Below, piece after piece: positions 59,691 through 64,000 of a stretch of DNA of 64,000 nt. Below the pieces are notes generated by a model. The model was given only the letters and a program-made list of their open reading frames with translations, ran no database searches and had not been told where the DNA came from. Both the position numbers and the translations under genes were made by a program. The stretch is from NCBI GenBank assembly GCA_030015575.1, contig CM057338.1, positions 833,024,353-833,088,352 on the forward strand. Reading direction: 5' to 3'. The stretch comes from Agapanthus africanus (taxonomy: Eukaryota > Streptophyta > Magnoliopsida > Asparagales > Amaryllidaceae). The number at the start of each line of letters is the position of its first letter. The first letter of the stretch is position 1.

Positions 59691-60875
59691 TGGTTTCTTG
59701 TCTTGTTGGTTTTATAAATCTAAAATACAAATTATAATCTTTATTCCTTGGATCCGATCTAAGCTTTTTCCTTCTTGTAGATATACATGACACCTGCTCT
59801 TGTGGGGAAATTTTCTAAAGCTAGAGAAAAGCTTCTCAAAAGTTCAACTATACACCATGTCGGAAACCCATCCAAGTTTTTAAAAAGGTCGGGGAAAAAA
59901 AATTCTCTTTATTTCTCTCTTCCTCTACAAAACAATGATCATTTTGTTCTTTAAATACGTGTGTGCAATTTTCATATTTCATGTATGCCGTTCGACCTTG
60001 AATCGAATGATTGCAAACTTAATAGCTTCGACAACAGAACTTATGATGCTAAATGAATAGACAAAGAGTATTCAAACGACATGAAAATTTGTGTACTCAT
60101 AGTTTCAGATATGGAGATTGACCAATGTCGATCATCCAAAAACTCACCCACCTCTTTTGTACTATACTAGACGAGTCAAAATTCGGCCTAACATACCAAA
60201 ATATTGATAATAAAGTAAAATAACTAATTTTTTCTAATGTTAATTCATTAGTTCCTTAAAAACGGCACTAGCTAGCGTCCTTCGAAACAACAACAGCAAT
60301 TTTAAATAAGGTATTGTATATACCCCTAAATTCTTTCCCATTTACAAACATGAAATTCTTTGCATTGGTGTCCCACCCAAAATATTGAAAGTTTTTAAGA
60401 ATGATTTGATAGACTACAGCTGCAACTGTAGTTTTTTGTTTACAGATGCAGAATACGTACATAGATTCTTCAATTTCTTCCGTCTTTTTTTTTAAAAAAA
60501 TTGCTAAATATATTTCATAGATCACGAACTGAAGTGATCATCTATAGGAAGAAATGCAAGAGCATGTCGTGCAACATGAATTTCCTTGGTAAAATGTTAT
60601 TGTATAATTGCCCCTTCCTAAGTCATTATATCCGGTGTCTCACTGAAATTTTCTTGGTTCATATCGATTTATCGTAAATGGATGCTTTATCATAGGACCA
60701 AAATCATGAAATTTAATTCGGTGAATTGTGCTTAAGAAAAAGCAACACATCATAATATAACATGTAAATAATAAATAATAATTATAAAATAAATAACAAG
60801 GTTTTCGGAAAGGCTTAACTTGTATATGCATTCAGAATTACAAATACTAAATATCTCTTGGTATATTATTAATTT
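59691..60875. other. Unassigned AT-rich sequence
   Basis: No retrotransposon motif, RNA gene or convincing gene seen. The minus-strand ORF 60268-60525 (85 codons) shows no recognisable domain. Confidence 0.5.
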
Positions 60876-60877
60876 TT

Positions 60878-61325
60878 ATCCACCTTCCAAATCTTTGATG
60901 TTTCAAAAAACACCCCAAAATCATTATGCTTTGAAAAAATCCCCCAAAATCCCTCCACTTAAAAACATTTCTTGCAAGTTTCAGCTTCTTCGATCAGGCG
61001 GAACCGTTCTCAAGCACCAAAGGTAGCAAACAAGAAGCTTCTAGTCATTATCTTTGTCCATTGCAAGCTCTAAACATCACGAGTTACAGCAGTCCTCTTA
61101 CACGGCTGAAATTACATGGAGCTGGAGTCTTGGGGAGTTTAGACAGAGATAGAGGAAAGCAGTTGGGGGAATTAATGACCCTGGTCAAATGATCTCGAGT
61201 GTTGCATTGCATGGGTTAATTTGTTGGAGAGGTTTTTCTTGTAATGGACATGATTTGGGGGCCTTTTCTGAAATAGAAAGATTTAGCGGGCATTTCCGAA
61301 TAGCAAAGGTTTGGTGGGTCGATTT
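60878..61325. repeat. Candidate inverted-repeat (MITE-like) element
   Basis: The left end (CCACCTTCCAAATCTTTGAT...AAAATCCCCCAAAATC) and the reverse complement of the right end (CCCACCAAACCTTTGCTATT...AAAGGCCCCCAAATC) align over about 70 bp with many mismatches. No coding sequence. A target duplication is not evident. Confidence 0.35.
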
Positions 61326-61430
61326 AAGAAAAACCCTTAACTAATTAAACTCAAAAAATCAGCTGCCATTTTCTCACCTTCACTAATGTAACAGTAAGAA
61401 CCAAGCCCCCTTAATTCTCATCACTTTTCT

Positions 61431-61439
61431 CTATAAATA
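61431..61439 (+). promoter_or_regulatory. Putative host-gene TATA box
   Basis: CTATAAATA about 115 bp before the ATG at 61546, followed by a pyrimidine-rich leader typical of plant 5' UTRs. Confidence 0.45.
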
Positions 61440-61545
61440 AATAATCTCCATCACTCCTTTCTCTCAGTTCGCGCCTTTTTCGGCCCTCGACGCCTCATTT
61501 CCCTCTCCTCAATCTCCACAAGAGCGAGTCTTTCTCTCTCATCAA

Positions 61546-61699
61546 ATGTACAAATCTCTTTCTCTCTCTGCTCTTCTCTCGTCCGCGAAATCTCATCAGA
61601 TCTATACCACTACTTGTTATTTAGGGCTCCCTGCTTCTTTTACTCTTCGATCTGATCGTTTTTTGAGTGCTTCTAGGGTTTTGATCTTGTATACCACTG
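61546..61699 (+). CDS. Putative first exon of a truncated host gene, product unknown
   Basis: ATG at 61546 opens a frame of 51 codons to a splice-donor-like CTG/GTGAGT at 61699/61700. The peptide begins MYKSLSLSALLSSAKS and is rich in Ser, Leu, Arg and Lys with few acidic residues, as in organelle-targeting N-termini. The TATA box and C/T-rich leader upstream fit a real promoter. Twenty-odd bases after the donor the Copia-3 LTR begins, so the rest of the gene is displaced or lost. The unspliced frame runs on to 61761 into the LTR. It could also be a chance ORF. Confidence 0.35.
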
Positions 61700-61723
61700 G
61701 TGAGTGTAATTTTGATCTTGCTT

Positions 61724-62417
61724 TGGGTTGGGAAATTAGTCCCAGTGCAAGCGAGAAATAAACGACAATACGGAACGATAAAACTAAATAACTGGCATAA
61801 CAAGAAGACGCAGAAGATTTGTTTTCGCAGTTCATCCAACACCGACTGCTTCTGCGTCGTAAAGGCTCTCTACGACATCCACTATATCTTTTGCACGGTT
61901 ACAACAACGAGAAATCTCACGATCTCTGTATAATCTCACGATTACAATATTTTTGTTATTGGATGATAATTGGATTTGATTGGACTTTTTTCTTTCTCTC
62001 GTAGCCAGCACTTTGTTTGTGCTCTACCTTTTAATTTCTTGACCACCCTGATCTTAAGAGAATGAGTTAAATATATAAAAAAAAATATGGAAAACCATCC
62101 AAAACCCTTTCATATGCTCATGGCAGCACACGTTCTTTTATTGAGAGAGAAAGAGAGGACATCATTTATAAGAGAGAGATTATCAAAAGAGATATCTCAC
62201 CCACCCTCTTAAAAAAGAGTCAGCTTCTTTGAAAAATGGGTATCATCCATTCATTAATAATCCAAACCAAAAGCAGCCCACACCTGTACTACTCATGAGG
62301 CAAACGCCGTCCGCATGCGCTGATCGGATGCACGTCAGCGTATGCGTCAGCTCCCTGGGCTGAACCGGACTGTATTCTTAGGCTACCTTTTCTTTAGTAT
62401 AGGCTTCACAATCAACA
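61724..62417 (-). repeat. Copia-3 3' LTR (about 0.69 kb; outer end approximate)
   Basis: The inner end is clear: TGTTGATTGTGAAGCC in element sense, preceded by a purine tract. The outer end is placed at TGGGTTGGG (61724) or TGGGAAATT (61729), because the TG...CA rule and the change from genic sequence fit there. A TATA-like TTATAAAT (sense) is near 62165. The other LTR is beyond the window, so length and target duplication cannot be checked. Confidence 0.55.
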
Positions 62418-62430
62418 ATCTCTCACTTGG
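62418..62430 (-). other. Copia-3 polypurine tract
   Basis: CCAAGTGAGAGAT in element sense directly before TGTTGATTG. Confidence 0.8.
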
Positions 62431-62559
62431 AGACAATGCTCAAGTTCTTCACCAATTTTTCATCCTTTAATTAAACAAAGTAACCTAGTGGATAAGCACA
62501 TCACGTGCACGAGCCTCTACGAACCTCACCCTGATCATCTTGAACCAAGGACAACAGAA

Positions 62560-64000
62560 CTTGAGCAAAATATAAGCTTTGTCGTATCCACCACCTTTGT
62601 TAACATATTTGTGGGGTTTTTGACTCCATTGATCTTTTCCAGTTTCAATTATTTCTTCTCAAATCTCTGCACAAAATGATATTTCTTATTGATATGTCGA
62701 GTTCTGGCATGAAACGTGGCATTCTTGGCCAACTGTTTCACACTTTGACTGTCGCTCTGAAGTGTCCCTAACTCTTATTTCTCACAAAGTTCTATCATAA
62801 AATCTTGCAACCACAACATCTTTTTGGACGCTTCCGTTATTGCTGCATACTCTGATGCTGTAGCAAATAATGCAACAATTGATTGGAGTTTTAATAACCA
62901 ACTTACCGTCGTTCCTCCAACAGTGTATGCATAGTCGGTTGTACTTCTACATGTGTCTCGATCTCCCACTAGATCAGCATCCACATAACCATTCACCTCA
63001 AGTGATTCTCTTTCATAACATAAGAAATAATTAGAAGTACCAACTAAATATCAAAAAAGCCATTTTACCGCTTCCCAATGTGTCTTACCTAAATTTTGCA
63101 TATAGCAGCTCACCGCTCCCACTGCTTGACCAATGTCTGGTCTTGTGCAAACCATAACATACATTAAACTACCAACCACCGACGCATAAGGAATTTTCTG
63201 TATCATATCAATTTCACCTTGCGTTTTAGAACTGTACTTTTTTGATAGTTTAAAGTGACTTGCAAGGGGGCCATCACTGGTTTTGCTTGCTCCATATTGA
63301 ATCGCTTCAACATCTTCTTGATATGGTTTTCATGAGAAAGCCACAACTTCCTCTCTTTTCTATCTTTGGTGATTTTCATGCTGAGAATATTCTTTTCTGC
63401 ACCCAAATCTTTCATAAAAAATTGTGACGCCAAAACACGCTTCACCACATTGATTTTTTCCATACTCCTACAGGCCAAAAGCATATTATCCACATATAGA
63501 GATAGATACATAATATCACCATCATTGAACTTTTTCACGTAGACACAATGATCCGACTCATAATGTGTAAAATATTTTTCCCTCATGAATTCATCAAACT
63601 TGAGATATCGTTGACGATAAGCTTACTTCAAACCATACAAGCTCTTTCTCAATCTGCATACCATATATTTTTTGGTTTTAGCTTCAAAACCTTTAGATTG
63701 CACCATGTATAGTTCTTCTTCGATATTACCATGTAAAAACGCCGTTTTCACATCTAATTGCTTGAGACGAAGATTTTATACCGCTACTATGCTCAGCAAA
63801 ACTCTTATATAAGTCATCTTCACAACTGGGAAAAATATTCATTGTAGTCAATTCTCTCCTTTTGATAATACCCTTTGACAACAAGTCTCGCCTTGTGTCA
63901 CTTTGTTTCATCTGCCTCATCCTTGACTCGGTATACCCACTTATTCAACAAGACTTTCTTTTCAGCGGATAACTTGGTTAACTCTCTAGTCTTGTTGAGC
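62560..64000 (-). pseudogene. Copia-3 pol fragment (reverse transcriptase and RNase H), Tork/Tnt1-like, decayed
   Basis: Runs off the right edge. In coding order: NKWVYRVKDEADETK with a stop after it, a DVKTAFLHG block, SLYGLK with a stop, then ORF 63586-63203 carrying LSLYVDNMLLA, the YVDD site with its last Asp changed to Asn. KLWLSHENHIKKMLKRFNM and the VVGSLMYVMVCTRPD block follow. RNase H is in ORF 62996-62775 (NGYVDADLVGD, ASEYAAI), and AKNATFHARTRHI lies beyond its stop. Multiple stops and at least one frameshift. The 'KLWLSxExHIxxxLxRFNM' pattern is typical of Tork/Tnt1 elements. Not functional. Confidence 0.85.

Noticed and set aside
60268-60525. 85-codon minus ORF as a host exon
   Set aside because: No recognisable domain, no convincing splice or promoter context, and AT-rich composition like its surroundings.

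Overview
The window is a stretch of angiosperm nuclear DNA built almost entirely of nested LTR retrotransposons. The evidence for a plant is the mix of Ty1-copia and Ty3-gypsy elements, initiator-tRNA-Met primer sites, long chromovirus-type LTRs without coding capacity, and one Tat-lineage gypsy element carrying an extra archaeal-type RNase H. No complete host gene is visible. The species cannot be told from the sequence.

From the outside in: (1) LARD-A, a non-autonomous gypsy-like element on the minus strand, fills the frame from before base 1 to 59209. Its LTR of about 3.7 kb was split by two insertions. (2) The first is Copia-1 (6989-17445, minus; target duplication CAGGC). (3) The second is LARD-B (18438-58173, minus; CCGAT), another non-autonomous gypsy-like element with 4.4-kb LTRs and about 3.4 kb of non-coding interior. 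(4) The right LTR of LARD-B was itself split by a Tat-lineage gypsy element (27580-41217, plus; CCGGG) and by Copia-2 (42381-56236, plus; TCATC). (5) The 5' leader of Copia-2 holds a solo LTR of the LARD-B family (46266-50390; TCTTC). All five internal insertions have exact 5-bp target duplications. Removing them in order rebuilds LTR pairs of matching length.

Right of 59209 lies an unassigned flank: a possible old LTR remnant with a TATA box, a candidate inverted-repeat element, and what looks like the promoter and first exon of a host gene. The presumed first intron of that gene is cut by a third, decayed Tork/Tnt1-like Copia element that runs off the window end.

Coding content is gag-pol in several states. 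Copia-2 has an unbroken 1247-codon frame but a damaged Gag and one lost integrase zinc ligand. Copia-1 is complete except for two amber stops. The Tat element has several stops and frameshifts. Copia-3 is heavily decayed. The LARDs keep at most a small Gag-like ORF with degenerate zinc knuckles and an acidic ORF.

The most interesting new signal is in the 2-kb leaders of the two related Copia elements. Both carry a GC-rich hairpin about 207 nt after the primer site whose stem differs by paired, compensating changes. Both also have a second conserved stem structure, a triplicated 19-nt motif with conserved spacing, and an antisense ORF kept free of indels.
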